Made by a program: the position numbers and the translations under genes
Notes under the pieces: model-generated
The model's input: only the letters and a program-made list of their open reading frames with translations
Databases searched by the model: none
What the model was told of the DNA's origin: nothing
In this document: piece after piece, positions 31,823 through 41,082 of the stretch
Position numbering within the stretch: position 1 is the first letter of the stretch
How the letters are laid out: every line of letters starts with the position of its first letter
Assembly: GCF_000716675.1 (NCBI RefSeq)
Contig: NZ_JNXT01000038.1
Location: 218,022-282,021, forward strand
DNA: 64,000 nt
From: Streptomyces alboflavus
Lineage (GTDB): Bacteria > Actinomycetota > Actinomycetes > Streptomycetales > Streptomycetaceae
Reading direction: 5' to 3'

Positions 31823-32268
31823 GTGGCGAAGCCCCGCTCGGCGTAGGGGAAGCCTTCGAGTTCGTTGGCGGCGACGGTGTCGTCGCGGCGGGACGCGTAG
31901 TAGATGCGGACCTCGTCGATGAGCCCGGCGTCGTCGAAGCGGTAGACCTCCGCGCCGCGCAGCACCTTGCCCAGGCGCGGCTTGAAGGCGGTCCACTCGC
32001 AGACGGCGGTGCGGCTGTGCTCGTCGGCGTACACGGCGTCGACGGCCCAGTGGGAGTCGTTGGCCCGCACGTCGGCGCCCCAGCGCTCCACGATGGGGTC
32101 GATGCCGGGGACGGGTCCCGACATCCCGTGGGCCAGGTAGTGCACGACCCGCTCGGACACGCACCGGGCGAACAGGTCGCGGTCGACCTTGTTGCACGCC
32201 TCGAAGTACTGCCGCACCGCGGCTTCCATCGTGGCCCGGTCCAGCGTGGCCCGCTCACGGCTTCCCAT
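31819..32268 (-). CDS. SnoaL/NTF2-like protein (3)
   Basis: 149 residues. Helical start ATMEAAVRQYFEACNKVDRDLFARCVSERVVHYLAHG, then GPVPGIDPIVERWGADV and a beta sheet (AVCEWTAFKPRLGKVLRGAEVYRFDDAGLIDEVRIYYASR). This is the polyketide-cyclase/ketosteroid-isomerase-like family. It lies 56 bp after the DUF6421-like gene and overlaps the aminotransferase start. An isomerase role analogous to double-bond migration in the bacilysin pathway is possible but not shown. Confidence 0.82.
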   Translation of the reverse strand: MGSRERATLDRATMEAAVRQYFEACNKVDRDLFARCVSERVVHYLAHGMSGPVPGIDPIVERWGADVRANDSHWAVDAVYADEHSRTAVCEWTAFKPRLGKVLRGAEVYRFDDAGLIDEVRIYYASRRDDTVAANELEGFPYAERGFAT

Positions 32269-32324
32269 GGCTGCTCGCCCTCTCGTCGTGTTCGTTCGTC
32301 CGGATACGGCCCGCCGCGCCCCGC

Positions 32325-33599
32325 TCACATCTCCGCCGGTGCGAACCGCAGCGGCGGCAAGGACATCAGGTGCTCCCGTGCCCGCAGCAGCGTCCGCTGG
32401 TCGCCGGTGAAGGCGTAGCGGTCGCCGTCCGCGCCCTCGGGCAGCTGGGTGCGTACGAGTTCCTTGGCCGCCGCGCGGTACTCCGCCGGGGTGCCGACGG
32501 ACGCTTCCATGCCCTCGACCGCGTCGACCAGTTCCCGCAGTCCGGCGAGGGCACGGTCGAGGTCGAGGCGCAGCCGCCCGCCGCGGTCGGCGGTGAGCGC
32601 GCGGCGGGAGCGGAGCCAGGAGTAGAGGAACACGCCGGTGCCCGCGTCGAAGTTGCGGACGGCGTGCGCGTCGAGCGGGTACCGGAACACGCGCTCGAGC
32701 AGGACCATGGCGATCTGCTCGTCGGCGTAGGGGACGGCGGGGTCCGTGTGGCAGGCGAGCACGGTCTTCGCGTCGACCTTCAGCTCTTCGAGGAGGCCGA
32801 TGAACCAGTTCATCTTGAGCTTCACGTGCCGGTCGAGGGGCCACCGGCCCTGGTGGTGGAAGCAGTCGTGGAGATATCCCCACAAGGCGCGGGCCTGGTA
32901 GCACACTTCGGGGTCGAGTCCGGCCGAGTCCGTGGGCACGGATTCGGCGGTGAGAACGGACTGTGCGGACGGCAGGGCGAACGTCTCGTGAATCCGGCGG
33001 AATTTGTTGAAGAAGAAGATCGCGTAATTCTGTTCGGTGACTCTGTCGTGGGCCGCGACATTCTCGGGGAAGAAGACGATGCAGTTGCCCTGGGCGAACC
33101 CCGCGCTGCCCGCGAGCAGGACGGTGGCCTGGCAGTTGTTCTTGGGGTGTGGATAGGGGACGGCGAGTTCGGAAAGGGCGTCGGGTTCCTTGCGGCGGAC
33201 GAGGAAGAACTCCAGGCGCCGGCCGACCGGCGGGGCGCTGTTGGTGGTCTGCACGGGGGCGAGGAACGCCGCCCAGTCGCCGTCGGCGGGGGCGGTGAGG
33301 GCGTCGCGGCTGCGGGCGAAGTGCGGTGGTGTGTCGAGGCCCGCGGCCAGCCAGTCGTCGATGTCGGCGGCGAGCGCGTCGGCCTGGGCCGTGCGGCCGT
33401 GTCCGGCGAACCAGCGCACGGCCTCGTCCTTGACGGCGAGCAGCCGGCGGCGGTCGTCGGGGGCCGGGGCGGGGACGGTGCCGTCGTCGCGCTGGCGGGT
33501 GCGGAAGTCGTCGATGCGGGGCAGCAGGCCGTGGCCGAGGCGGGTGGCCTCGTCGAGCAGGTCGTCCCGGAGGCGGTGCGCGGCACGGGTGCCGGTCAT
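32325..33599 (-). CDS. DUF6421-like protein
   Basis: 424 residues of unknown function. The C-terminal half (YQARALWGYLHDCFHHQGRWP, VKLKMNWFIGLLEELKVDAKTVL, MVLLERVFRYPLDAHAVRNFDAGTGVFLYSWL) resembles what I recall of the DUF6421 family. The HD-x2-HH cluster in YLHDCFHHQG could bind metal, which would suit an enzyme; that is inference. No signal peptide or TM segment. Its ATG overlaps the stop of the BacA-like gene (ATGA), so the two are translationally coupled and probably act in consecutive steps or as a complex. Confidence 0.65.
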   Translation of the reverse strand: MTGTRAAHRLRDDLLDEATRLGHGLLPRIDDFRTRQRDDGTVPAPAPDDRRRLLAVKDEAVRWFAGHGRTAQADALAADIDDWLAAGLDTPPHFARSRDALTAPADGDWAAFLAPVQTTNSAPPVGRRLEFFLVRRKEPDALSELAVPYPHPKNNCQATVLLAGSAGFAQGNCIVFFPENVAAHDRVTEQNYAIFFFNKFRRIHETFALPSAQSVLTAESVPTDSAGLDPEVCYQARALWGYLHDCFHHQGRWPLDRHVKLKMNWFIGLLEELKVDAKTVLACHTDPAVPYADEQIAMVLLERVFRYPLDAHAVRNFDAGTGVFLYSWLRSRRALTADRGGRLRLDLDRALAGLRELVDAVEGMEASVGTPAEYRAAAKELVRTQLPEGADGDRYAFTGDQRTLLRAREHLMSLPPLRFAPAEM

Positions 33600-34228
33600 C
33601 GGCCGGACTCCCGTATGCGGTGGGCGGGTTCCCGTAGGCGGCGGGCGGGTTCCCGCACGTGGTGGACGGTGAAGACCATCGGCACCTCGCCGAAGCTGCG
33701 GACGACGCGCAGGCCGTGGGCGCGCGCGGCGACGACGGTGGTGACGCAGGCGTCGGCGCGGCCTGCGGCGCAGTCGATGGCGGCCTGGGCGTTGCTGGTC
33801 ACCAGGCGCCGCGCGCCGCGGTCGGGCACGAGCCCGGCCGGGGCGGGGTGGGTGGCCACGGTGCGGGGCTCGGCGCGCGCTCCGGGCGGGGCGGCGAGCA
33901 CCATCTCGTGGGTGGGCCACAGGAAGCAGTCGACCATGCGGCAGGTGCCCAGGTTGCCGAAGACGAGGGTGTGCAGCTCGGGGTAGACGGCGCAGGCGAG
34001 CAGGGCGTGTTCGCCGGTCCTCGGCACCCTCTCCATGGCCTGTTCGAGGGAGGTGTGCAGGACGACCTGTCCGTCGTCGGCGCGTCCGTGCCGCCGCAGC
34101 CACAGGTGGGCGGCGGTCTCCAGGTTGGTTCCGGTGGGGCCGAGGGTGTGCAGATACCGGATCTCGTCGATCGCCGACGACGGCGCCCACGGCGGAGAAG
34201 CAACGCTCAATTGTTCCCCCGTCATCAT
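33596..34228 (-). CDS. BacA-like prephenate decarboxylase / prephenate dehydratase homologue
   Basis: 210 residues. HTLGPTGTNLETAAHLW (27-43) is the PheA-type substrate loop; LHTSLEQAMERV, ALLACAVYPEL, ATHPAPAGLVP, RRLVTSNAQAAIDCAAGRADACVTT and VVRSFGEVPMVFTVH follow the order of BacA, AerD and SalX. The TRF motif required by aromatising prephenate dehydratases is absent, and there is no ACT domain. I therefore favour non-aromatising decarboxylation to a dihydro-4-hydroxyphenylpyruvate-type product, as at the start of bacilysin synthesis. First gene of the six-gene operon; GGGAG lies five bases before the ATG at 34228 (a second ATG is next to it). Confidence 0.7.
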   Translation of the reverse strand: MMTGEQLSVASPPWAPSSAIDEIRYLHTLGPTGTNLETAAHLWLRRHGRADDGQVVLHTSLEQAMERVPRTGEHALLACAVYPELHTLVFGNLGTCRMVDCFLWPTHEMVLAAPPGARAEPRTVATHPAPAGLVPDRGARRLVTSNAQAAIDCAAGRADACVTTVVAARAHGLRVVRSFGEVPMVFTVHHVREPARRLREPAHRIRESGR

Positions 34229-34544
34229 TTCCACTCCCTCTTGAATTTCTCCCGAAATTCTCCGGTCGTGCGGGGGCGACACCTCTCGGGCCATGCGGGG
34301 ACAACGCCCGGAACGTGTGCCACCGGTTCGGGTTCGCGTCGGCGATCCTAGGCCGCGGCACCCCACTCCGGCCAGGGCGCCCAGGCGCCACGGGGCCGAT
34401 TTCCATACTCTGGCCAATTCGGCCCGGCCACAGTCCTGAATTCCGCCGACAAATCCCATCGGGCCGGGCGAAAGAGCGCTGCTTTCATCGCCGCGCCCGT
34501 GCCGGGGCCGTACGCATCACGTCACGGCGGCCGCAAGGCGCCGC
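34229..34544. promoter_or_regulatory. Upstream region of the prephenate operon
   Basis: 316 bp without a gene. GAATTTC (34243-34249) and GAAATTC (34254-34260) form a perfect seven-base hairpin just upstream of the ribosome binding site. Two TGCGGGG-containing segments lie 25 bp apart near 34269 and 34294; they are candidate SARP sites, weak evidence. Confidence 0.45.
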
Positions 34545-35876
34545 TCAGGCGACGGCGGTGGGCAGCGCGGGCAGCCGCGTCCCGTACAGCCAGGCCTCGA
34601 ACAGCTCGTCCACCGGGCCGTGCGCGTACCGCTCGACGTGGGCGGTGAACGTCTGTGTGCTGACCACGCCGTGCCGGTGGACCGTGGCCCACGCGCGCAG
34701 CATCCGGAAGAACGCGTCGTCGCCGAGGGCGCGGCGCACGGCGTGCACGACGAGGCCGCCGCGTTCGTAGAGCCGGTCGTCGAACATCAGCTTGCGGCCG
34801 GGGTCGGCCAGCTTGAGGTCCTGCGGCTGCGAGGCGAGCAACCGGTGGGCGACGGCGGCGAGTTCCTGGGCGTCGCGTCCGCCCGAGCGCTCCGACCAGA
34901 GCCACTCCGCGTACTTGGCGAGGCCCTCGTTGAGCCAGATGTGCCGCCAGTCGGCGATGGTGACGCTGTTGCCGAACCACTGGTGGGCCAGTTCGTGCGC
35001 CACAAGCCGCTCCGCGCCCCGGGCGCCGTCGACGTGGTTGACGCCGAACAGCGAGAGCCCCTGCGCCTCGACGGGCACGTCGAGTTCCTCGTCGGCGACG
35101 ACGACGGCGTACTCGGCGAAGGGGTAGGGCCCGAACAGCTCCTCGAAGAGCGCCATCATCTGCGGCTGGCGCGCGAAGTCGCGGGAGAACTCGGCGAGGA
35201 GGTGCGCGGGGAAGTGCCCGGTCTGCGGCACCCCGCTGAGCCCGGGGTCGCCGAGGAGCACCGTCTGGTACTTGCCGATGGACAGGCCGACCAGATAGCT
35301 GGGGGTGGGCGCGGGCTGTTCGTAGAGCCAGGTGGTGGTGGAGGCCTTGGTGGTGCGGGTGAGCAGACGGCCGCCGATCACCACCTGGTAGGCGGAGGGG
35401 GTGGTGATCGAGATCTGGTACGCGGCCTTGTCGGCGGGCCGGTCGTTGCACGGGTACCAGGACGGCGCCCCGACGGGCTGGCTCGCGACAAGCGCGCCGT
35501 CGGTCAGCTCCTCCCAGCCGAGCCCGCCCCAGGGGCTGTTGACCGGCCTGGGGTTGCCCGAGTAGTGCACGTCGACGGTGAACGCGGACCCGGCGGGCAG
35601 GGCCTTCGCCGGGCGCACCCGCAGCTTGCCGCCGCGGTGCGTGTAGTGCGCGGCGCGGCCGTCGACGCGGACGCGGCCGATGCGGAAGTCGCCGAGGTTC
35701 AGCTGGAACTCGGTCAGCTGCGCCCGGCCCGCTATGGCGCTGAGCCGGGCCGCGCCCGCGAGCCGGTTGGGTGCGGGCCGGTAGTCGAGCTCGAGCTCGT
35801 AGCGGTGCACCCGGTAGCGGGAGTCACCGTTGCCCGGGAAGTAGGGGTCCGGTGCCGTCTTCTGCTGCCCGCTCAA
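34545..35876 (-). CDS. M1 family zinc metallopeptidase (aminopeptidase)
   Basis: 443 residues. Zinc site H294-E-L-A-H298 and E317 in WLNEGLAKYAE. The exopeptidase GAMEN equivalent is EAQGLSLFG near 270-278. An N-terminal beta saddle (residues 20-205) precedes the thermolysin-like domain; the large C-terminal domain of bigger M1 enzymes is missing, as in short bacterial members. No signal peptide is obvious, so it is probably cytoplasmic. The start is TTG at 35876 with GGGAG upstream. It is 72 bp downstream of the Pls-type synthetase and on the same strand; this pairing suggests processing or recycling of the synthetase product. Confidence 0.9.
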   Translation of the reverse strand: MSGQQKTAPDPYFPGNGDSRYRVHRYELELDYRPAPNRLAGAARLSAIAGRAQLTEFQLNLGDFRIGRVRVDGRAAHYTHRGGKLRVRPAKALPAGSAFTVDVHYSGNPRPVNSPWGGLGWEELTDGALVASQPVGAPSWYPCNDRPADKAAYQISITTPSAYQVVIGGRLLTRTTKASTTTWLYEQPAPTPSYLVGLSIGKYQTVLLGDPGLSGVPQTGHFPAHLLAEFSRDFARQPQMMALFEELFGPYPFAEYAVVVADEELDVPVEAQGLSLFGVNHVDGARGAERLVAHELAHQWFGNSVTIADWRHIWLNEGLAKYAEWLWSERSGGRDAQELAAVAHRLLASQPQDLKLADPGRKLMFDDRLYERGGLVVHAVRRALGDDAFFRMLRAWATVHRHGVVSTQTFTAHVERYAHGPVDELFEAWLYGTRLPALPTAVA

Positions 35877-35948
35877 CGCTGGTCCGCTCCCTGCCCTGTG
35901 CTCGTACGACGTGACGCGCGCGGCGCCGGCGCGACGCGGCCCGCCGCC

Positions 35949-38900
35949 TCAGGGGCGCCAGGCCTCGATCGGGTTGCCCAGCCAGCGGGTGTCCGCCGGT
36001 ACCGACTCCCCGGCCATCACGAGGGACGCGGGGCCCAGGGTCGAGCGGGCTCCGATCTCGCTGCCGGGCAGCACGATCCCGCCCGGACCCAGGGTGGCGC
36101 CCGCGCGGAGGACCACAGTATCCGTCCGCAGGATCCGATCATGGAAGAGGTGCGTCTGCAGGACACTGCCCCGGTTCACCGTGGCGGCGGACTCCAGGGT
36201 CACGAGATCGGTCTCCGGCAGCCAGTAGCTCTCGCACCACACGCCCCGGCCGACCCGCGCGCCGAGCCCGCGCAGCCACAGGTTCATGACCGGCGTGCCG
36301 GGGACGGCGCCGCCGAGCCAGGGCACGGCGACCATCTCGACGAAGGTGTCCGCGAGTTCGTTGCGCCACACGAAGCCGCACCACAGCGGGTGCTCGCCGG
36401 TGCGGTGCCTGCCGGCGAGGAGCCACTTGGCCGCGATCGAGGCGAGGCAGCCGAGCGCCCCGGCGGCGAGCAGGACGGCCCCGGAGAGCAGCGCGGCGAG
36501 CCAGAGCCCGTGGTCGGCGGCCAGGGCGAGCAGCGCGACCACGAAGATCACCAGGGCCGCCGAGCAGAACACCGGGACGATCCGGCACGCCTCGACGAGC
36601 GCCCGCGCCAGCTTGAGCCGGGCGGGTGGCGCGTAGGTGCGCCCTTCGTCGGACCCGGCCGCCGCGCGGGGCAGCTTGACCGGCGGCAGGCCCAGGTAGG
36701 AGCTGCCCTTCTTGGCCTTCTTCGGGGTGGCGGACAGGACGCCGACCAGGCCGTCGTCGGGCACGGAGCGGCCGGGCGCGGTCATGCCGGAGTTGCCGAG
36801 GAAGGCACGGCGGCCGATCTCGGCGCGGCCGATGCGCACCCAGCCGCCGCCGAGTTCGTACGGGGCGGTGAGGGTGTCGTCGGCGAGGAACGCGCCCTCG
36901 CCGACCGTGGTCAGGCTGGGCAGGGCGAGCACGGTGGACACCTCGGCGCCGTGTCCGATGCGCATGCCGAGCAGCCGCATCCAGACGGGGGTGACGAGCC
37001 CGGCGTACAGCGGGAAGAGGGTCTGCCGGGACAGGTCCATGAGCTGGGTGACGGTCCACGCCTGCCAGCCGATGCGGCTGTGGGTGGGGCGGGTGCCCGC
37101 GTGCAGGCCGAGGCTGAGCAGGCGGACGCCGGTCAGGATCAGCAGGGCGTAGGCAAGGCCGAAGGCCAGGGTGGCGGGGGCGAGGGCGAGGAGCGCGCCG
37201 CGCACGGCATCGCCGAGGGCGGCGTCGGCGGGCACGAAGGCGCGGGCGACGAACAGCGCGGGCACCGCCGCCGCGACCGGAAGCAGGCTCAGGGCGATGC
37301 CCGTCAGGCCGTACATGGCGCGCCAGTGCACGGCGCGCGGCGGGCGCTCCTTGGGCCAGTCGCGCTTGGCCTTGCCGAGCTTGCCCGCGGGCGATCCGGC
37401 CCAGCGCTGGCCGGTCGGGATCTGGCCGCGCACGGCGGAGCCCGGGGCGACCTCGGCGCGCTTGCCGACGCGGGCGCCCGGGAACAGGATGCTGCGGGTG
37501 CCGACGACGGCGCCCGCGCCGACCTTGATCGTGCCGATTTCGAGGCGGTCGCCGTCGAGCCAGTGCCCGGACAGGTCCACCTCGGTCTCCACGGCGCAGC
37601 CGCGGCCGAGCTTGAGCAGCCCGGTGACCGGCGGCAGTGAGTGCAGGTCGACCTCGGAGCCGACCTTGGCGCCGAGCGCGCGGGCGTACCGCTCCAGCCA
37701 GGAGCCGGTCAGGGAGGTCGCGCCGCTGTACTCGGCGAGGCGCTCGGCGGTCCACAGGCGCAGGTGCACGGAGCCGCCGCGCGGGTAGCTGCCGGGCTGC
37801 ACGCCGCGAAGCAGCAGCCGGGCGCCGCCCGCCGCGACGACGAGGCGGCCGGGCGGGCTGTAGAGGACGAGGACTCCGGCGGCAATCAGCCACCAGGAGG
37901 CGGACGGGGCCCACGGGTAGGCGCCGAAGTGGTGCAGGACGTTGCCGAGGGCGGCGAGCGCGACCGTCCAGCGAAGGCCGACGAGGGTGAACAGCGGGAG
38001 CAGCATGGCCACCTGGGCGGCCTGGGTACGCACGGGCACGGGGGCGATCTCGCGGGCGGCGCCGTCGTCCTGTGCGGACTTCTCCAGGCGGCGGGCCAGC
38101 TTGCGCAGGACGGGCCGTTCGTAGATGTCGATGACGGCGGCGCTCGGGTAACGGGTGCGCAGCCGGGTGGTGAGCTGGGCGGCGGCGAGGCTGCCGCCGC
38201 CGATCGCGAAGAAGTCGTCGGACGCGCTGGTCACGGGGATGCCGAGGGTCTCGCTCCACTGCTCGGCGAGCCAGGCCTCGGTGCCGTACAGCTGCTCGGC
38301 CTTGCCGCCGGTGTCCAGGTCGGGCAGCGGCCAGGGCAGGGCGTTGCGGTCGACCTTGCCGGAGGTGCGGGTGGGCAGGTCGTCGACGGGGGCGAGCAAC
38401 GGCACCAGGGCGGCGGGCAGTTCGGCGCGCAGCTTCTCGACGGCGGCCGCCTGGTCGAAGCCGTCCTGGGGGACGAGGTAGCCGACGAGCAGTTGGTTGC
38501 CGCCGCGTGCGGTGCGGACGGCGGCGGCCGCGCCCGAGACGCCGGGCAGGGCCTGGAGGGCGGCGTCGACCTCGCCGAGTTCGATGCGGCGGCCGCCGAG
38601 CTTGATCTGCTCGTCGGTGCGGCCGAGGAAGATCAGGCCCTCGGGGTCGGCCTTGACGAGGTCGCCGCTGCGGTAGGCGCGCCGCCAGCCCATGGACTCC
38701 AGGGGCGCGTACTTCTCGGCGTCCTTCTCCGGGTCGAGGTAGCGGGCGAGTCCCGCGCCGCCGATGACGAGCTGACCGCTCTCCCCCATCGGCACGGGCC
38801 GGTCCGCCTCGTCGACGACGACCAGCTCCCAGCCGTTCAGGGGCAGCCCGATCCGGATCGGCTCGTCGCCGGTCATGAGCGCGGCGCACGCCACGACCGT

Positions 38901-39836
38901 GGCCTCCGTCGGGCCGTAGGTGTTCCACACCTCGCGGCCCTCGGTGACCAGGCGCTGGGTCAGCTCGGGCGGGCAGGCCTCGCCGCCGAAGATCAGCAGC
39001 CGTACGTCGCCCAGGGCCTCGGGCTCCCACAGGGCGGCGAGCGTCGGCACGGTGGAGACCACGGTGATCTCCTGCTCGACCAGCCAGGGCCCGAGGTCGG
39101 CGCCGCTGCGCACCTGCGCGCGCGGCACGGGCACGAGGCAGGCGCCGTAGCGCCAGGCCAGCCACATCTCCTCGCAGGATGCGTCGAAGGCGACGGACAG
39201 ACCGGCCATGACGCGGTCGCCGGGCCCGATGGGCTCCTCCTGGAGGAACAGGGCGGCCTCGGCGTCCACGAACGCGGCGGCGCTGCGGTTGCTGACGGCG
39301 ACGCCCTTGGGCCTGCCGGTCGAGCCGGACGTGAAGATGATCCACGCGTCGTCGTCGAGGCCGGGCCGTCCGGCGGGGACGTCGGCGGGCTTGTCGACGG
39401 TGAAGGCGTGCCCGGCGCCGATGACGGTGCGCACACCGGCCTCGCCGAAGACGAGGTCGGCGCGCTCGTCGGGGTCCTCGGCGTCGACCGGGACGTAGGC
39501 GGCGCCCGCGGCGATGACGGCGAGGATCGCGACGTACAGCTCGTTGGTGCCGCTCGGCACGCGGACGCCGACGCGGTCGCCGCGGCCGACTCCGGCGGCG
39601 TCGAGCCCGCGCCGCAGGTGTTCCACCTCGGCGGCCAGCGTGCGGTACGTCAGCTGGCGGGTGCCGTCGTCGAGGGCGGGTTCGTCGGGGTGTGCCCGCA
39701 CGGTCGCGTCGAGGATGTCGACCAGGGTGCGCGGTGCGGCGGCGCTCTCCGTGGTGAAGAAGGCCGGCTCCTCGAACTGTTCGCTCATCTCCGCTTCGAG
39801 CAGGCTGAGCTCAGCGTTCGCGCGCGTGGCGTCCAT
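35949..39836 (-). CDS. Pls/PosA-type single-module membrane NRPS (poly-amino-acid synthetase-like)
   Basis: 1295 residues from an ATG at 39836 (a second ATG at 39788 is possible). The adenylation domain is at about 40-530: LTYRTLAAEVEHL, YVPVDAEDPDER, IIFTSGSTGRPKGV, FDASCEEMW, NTYGPTEATV, YRSGDLVKAD, KLGGRRIELGEV. The carrier domain at about 560-640 has phosphopantetheine Ser in FFAIGGGSLAAAQL. After it come six or so TM helices alternating with three hexapeptide-repeat acyltransferase-like segments (for example EIGTIKVGAGAVVGTRSILFPGARVG). This is the architecture of epsilon-poly-lysine synthetase; there is no thioesterase or classical condensation domain. It makes isopeptide-linked homopolymers or short peptides of a diamino acid. 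The substrate cannot be read safely here. Confidence 0.88.
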   Translation of the reverse strand: MDATRANAELSLLEAEMSEQFEEPAFFTTESAAAPRTLVDILDATVRAHPDEPALDDGTRQLTYRTLAAEVEHLRRGLDAAGVGRGDRVGVRVPSGTNELYVAILAVIAAGAAYVPVDAEDPDERADLVFGEAGVRTVIGAGHAFTVDKPADVPAGRPGLDDDAWIIFTSGSTGRPKGVAVSNRSAAAFVDAEAALFLQEEPIGPGDRVMAGLSVAFDASCEEMWLAWRYGACLVPVPRAQVRSGADLGPWLVEQEITVVSTVPTLAALWEPEALGDVRLLIFGGEACPPELTQRLVTEGREVWNTYGPTEATVVACAALMTGDEPIRIGLPLNGWELVVVDEADRPVPMGESGQLVIGGAGLARYLDPEKDAEKYAPLESMGWRRAYRSGDLVKADPEGLIFLGRTDEQIKLGGRRIELGEVDAALQALPGVSGAAAAVRTARGGNQLLVGYLVPQDGFDQAAAVEKLRAELPAALVPLLAPVDDLPTRTSGKVDRNALPWPLPDLDTGGKAEQLYGTEAWLAEQWSETLGIPVTSASDDFFAIGGGSLAAAQLTTRLRTRYPSAAVIDIYERPVLRKLARRLEKSAQDDGAAREIAPVPVRTQAAQVAMLLPLFTLVGLRWTVALAALGNVLHHFGAYPWAPSASWWLIAAGVLVLYSPPGRLVVAAGGARLLLRGVQPGSYPRGGSVHLRLWTAERLAEYSGATSLTGSWLERYARALGAKVGSEVDLHSLPPVTGLLKLGRGCAVETEVDLSGHWLDGDRLEIGTIKVGAGAVVGTRSILFPGARVGKRAEVAPGSAVRGQIPTGQRWAGSPAGKLGKAKRDWPKERPPRAVHWRAMYGLTGIALSLLPVAAAVPALFVARAFVPADAALGDAVRGALLALAPATLAFGLAYALLILTGVRLLSLGLHAGTRPTHSRIGWQAWTVTQLMDLSRQTLFPLYAGLVTPVWMRLLGMRIGHGAEVSTVLALPSLTTVGEGAFLADDTLTAPYELGGGWVRIGRAEIGRRAFLGNSGMTAPGRSVPDDGLVGVLSATPKKAKKGSSYLGLPPVKLPRAAAGSDEGRTYAPPARLKLARALVEACRIVPVFCSAALVIFVVALLALAADHGLWLAALLSGAVLLAAGALGCLASIAAKWLLAGRHRTGEHPLWCGFVWRNELADTFVEMVAVPWLGGAVPGTPVMNLWLRGLGARVGRGVWCESYWLPETDLVTLESAATVNRGSVLQTHLFHDRILRTDTVVLRAGATLGPGGIVLPGSEIGARSTLGPASLVMAGESVPADTRWLGNPIEAWRP

Positions 39837-40020
39837 CGGGTCCCATCGTCGAAGGCCGCGGATCCCCGGGAGCTCGCCGTGCCACTCCCGGTTTGCCTGG
39901 GGTTGTCCGGCCCTGGAACCAAAAATCCGGTCCTGGACCAAACAACCGGCATAGCCTAATCGCTTGTCGTGAACGCGGCGCGCTGGAGTGAGCAAGGCCA
40001 CCGGTGCGGGCGCACGGAAA

Positions 40021-40052
40021 AGGCCGCCCTCGCCTTCCGGCGAGAACGGCCT
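40021..40052 (-). terminator. Terminator downstream of tRNA-Pro
   Basis: AGGCCG...CTCGCC and GGCGAG...CGGCCT form an interrupted stem with a TTCC loop, 18 bp past the tRNA 3' end on the minus strand. Confidence 0.6.
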
Positions 40053-40069
40053 CCGACCTGTGAGACACA

Positions 40070-40146
<77 letters not shown>

Positions 40147-40234
40147 TTGCCCGCTGACCTGGGGTTTCCCCTGGCCGAACGCGCACCGAAACAATACCGC
40201 ACTCGGGACTGTGATCGCTCACGCCTTTCCCCGC

Positions 40235-40272
40235 TTGACCTCAAGTCCAGTTCAGGTTGCACGCTCGTCGGC
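40235..40272 (+). promoter_or_regulatory. SoxR/MerR-type promoter of the split transketolase
   Basis: TTGACC (40235-40240) and CACGCT (40260-40265) are separated by 19 bp, the over-long spacer typical of MerR-family promoters. The spacer carries CCTCAAGTCCAGTTCAGG, which matches 14 of 18 positions of the SoxR box I recall. The ATG follows the -10 by seven bases, so the mRNA is probably leaderless. Confidence 0.6.
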
Positions 40273-40974
40273 ATGACGACGACATCGGCACACACGTTCA
40301 CGTACGCGGACCTGCCCCGCCTCATGGCCCTCATGACGGGTGACGAGAAGCACGGCCCCGCGGCCACGTCCACCCTGGACGCGCTGTGGGTGCTCTACGA
40401 CCGCGTGCTCAGGGTCACACCCGAGCGGGCCGACGATCCGGGCCGTGACCGGTTCCTCCTCTCCAAGGGGCACGGCCCGATGGCCTACTACGCGGTGCTC
40501 GCGGCCAAGGGCTTCCTGCCCGTCGACTGGCTGGAGGGCTTCGGGGCGTACGACTCCCCGCTCGGGCACCACCCGGACCGCGTCCTGGTCCCGGGCGCCG
40601 AGATCGGCAGCGGCTCCCTCGGGCACGGCCTGCCGCTCGCCGTCGGCACCACCCTCGGCCTGCGGGCCCAGGGCCTGACCGACCCGCACGTGTGGGTGCT
40701 CGTCGGGGACGCCGAGCTGGACGAGGGCAGCAACCACGAGGCCATCGCCTACGCGGGCCCGGCCGGCCTCGAACGGCTGCACACCCTCGTGATCGACAAC
40801 GCGTCGGCGTCCTACGCCCGCCCCGGCGGCATCGCGGCCCGCTTCGAGGCCGCCGGGTGGTCCGCGGTCACCGTCGACGGCCGCGATCACGAGGCGCTGT
40901 ACGCGGCGTTCACGGCGCCGCACGCGGGGCGGCCGCACGCGGTCATCGCCCGGGTGGAGCCCAAGTCGGCGTGA
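40273..40974 (+). CDS. Transketolase N-terminal (TPP-binding) subunit
   Basis: 233 residues. Contains the thiamine pyrophosphate/Mg binding region: [34 protein letters not shown], and [16 protein letters not shown] with the GD...N pattern (about 157-167). This is the PP domain of a two-polypeptide transketolase; its partner starts 108 bp downstream. Split enzymes of this type may serve sugar-phosphate interconversion or secondary metabolism. The gene appears leaderless behind a MerR-type promoter. Confidence 0.88.
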   Translation: MTTTSAHTFTYADLPRLMALMTGDEKHGPAATSTLDALWVLYDRVLRVTPERADDPGRDRFLLSKGHGPMAYYAVLAAKGFLPVDWLEGFGAYDSPLGHHPDRVLVPGAEIGSGSLGHGLPLAVGTTLGLRAQGLTDPHVWVLVGDAELDEGSNHEAIAYAGPAGLERLHTLVIDNASASYARPGGIAARFEAAGWSAVTVDGRDHEALYAAFTAPHAGRPHAVIARVEPKSA

Positions 40975-41082
40975 GCCCCTGGGGGCGGCTCCGCCCCTGT
41001 TCCGCCGCCCGTGCCCTGCCGCCCCGTCTTCCCTCCCCCGCGCGTCTCCCTCAGCTCATCTCTTCCGGAAGGACAGTTCCCC

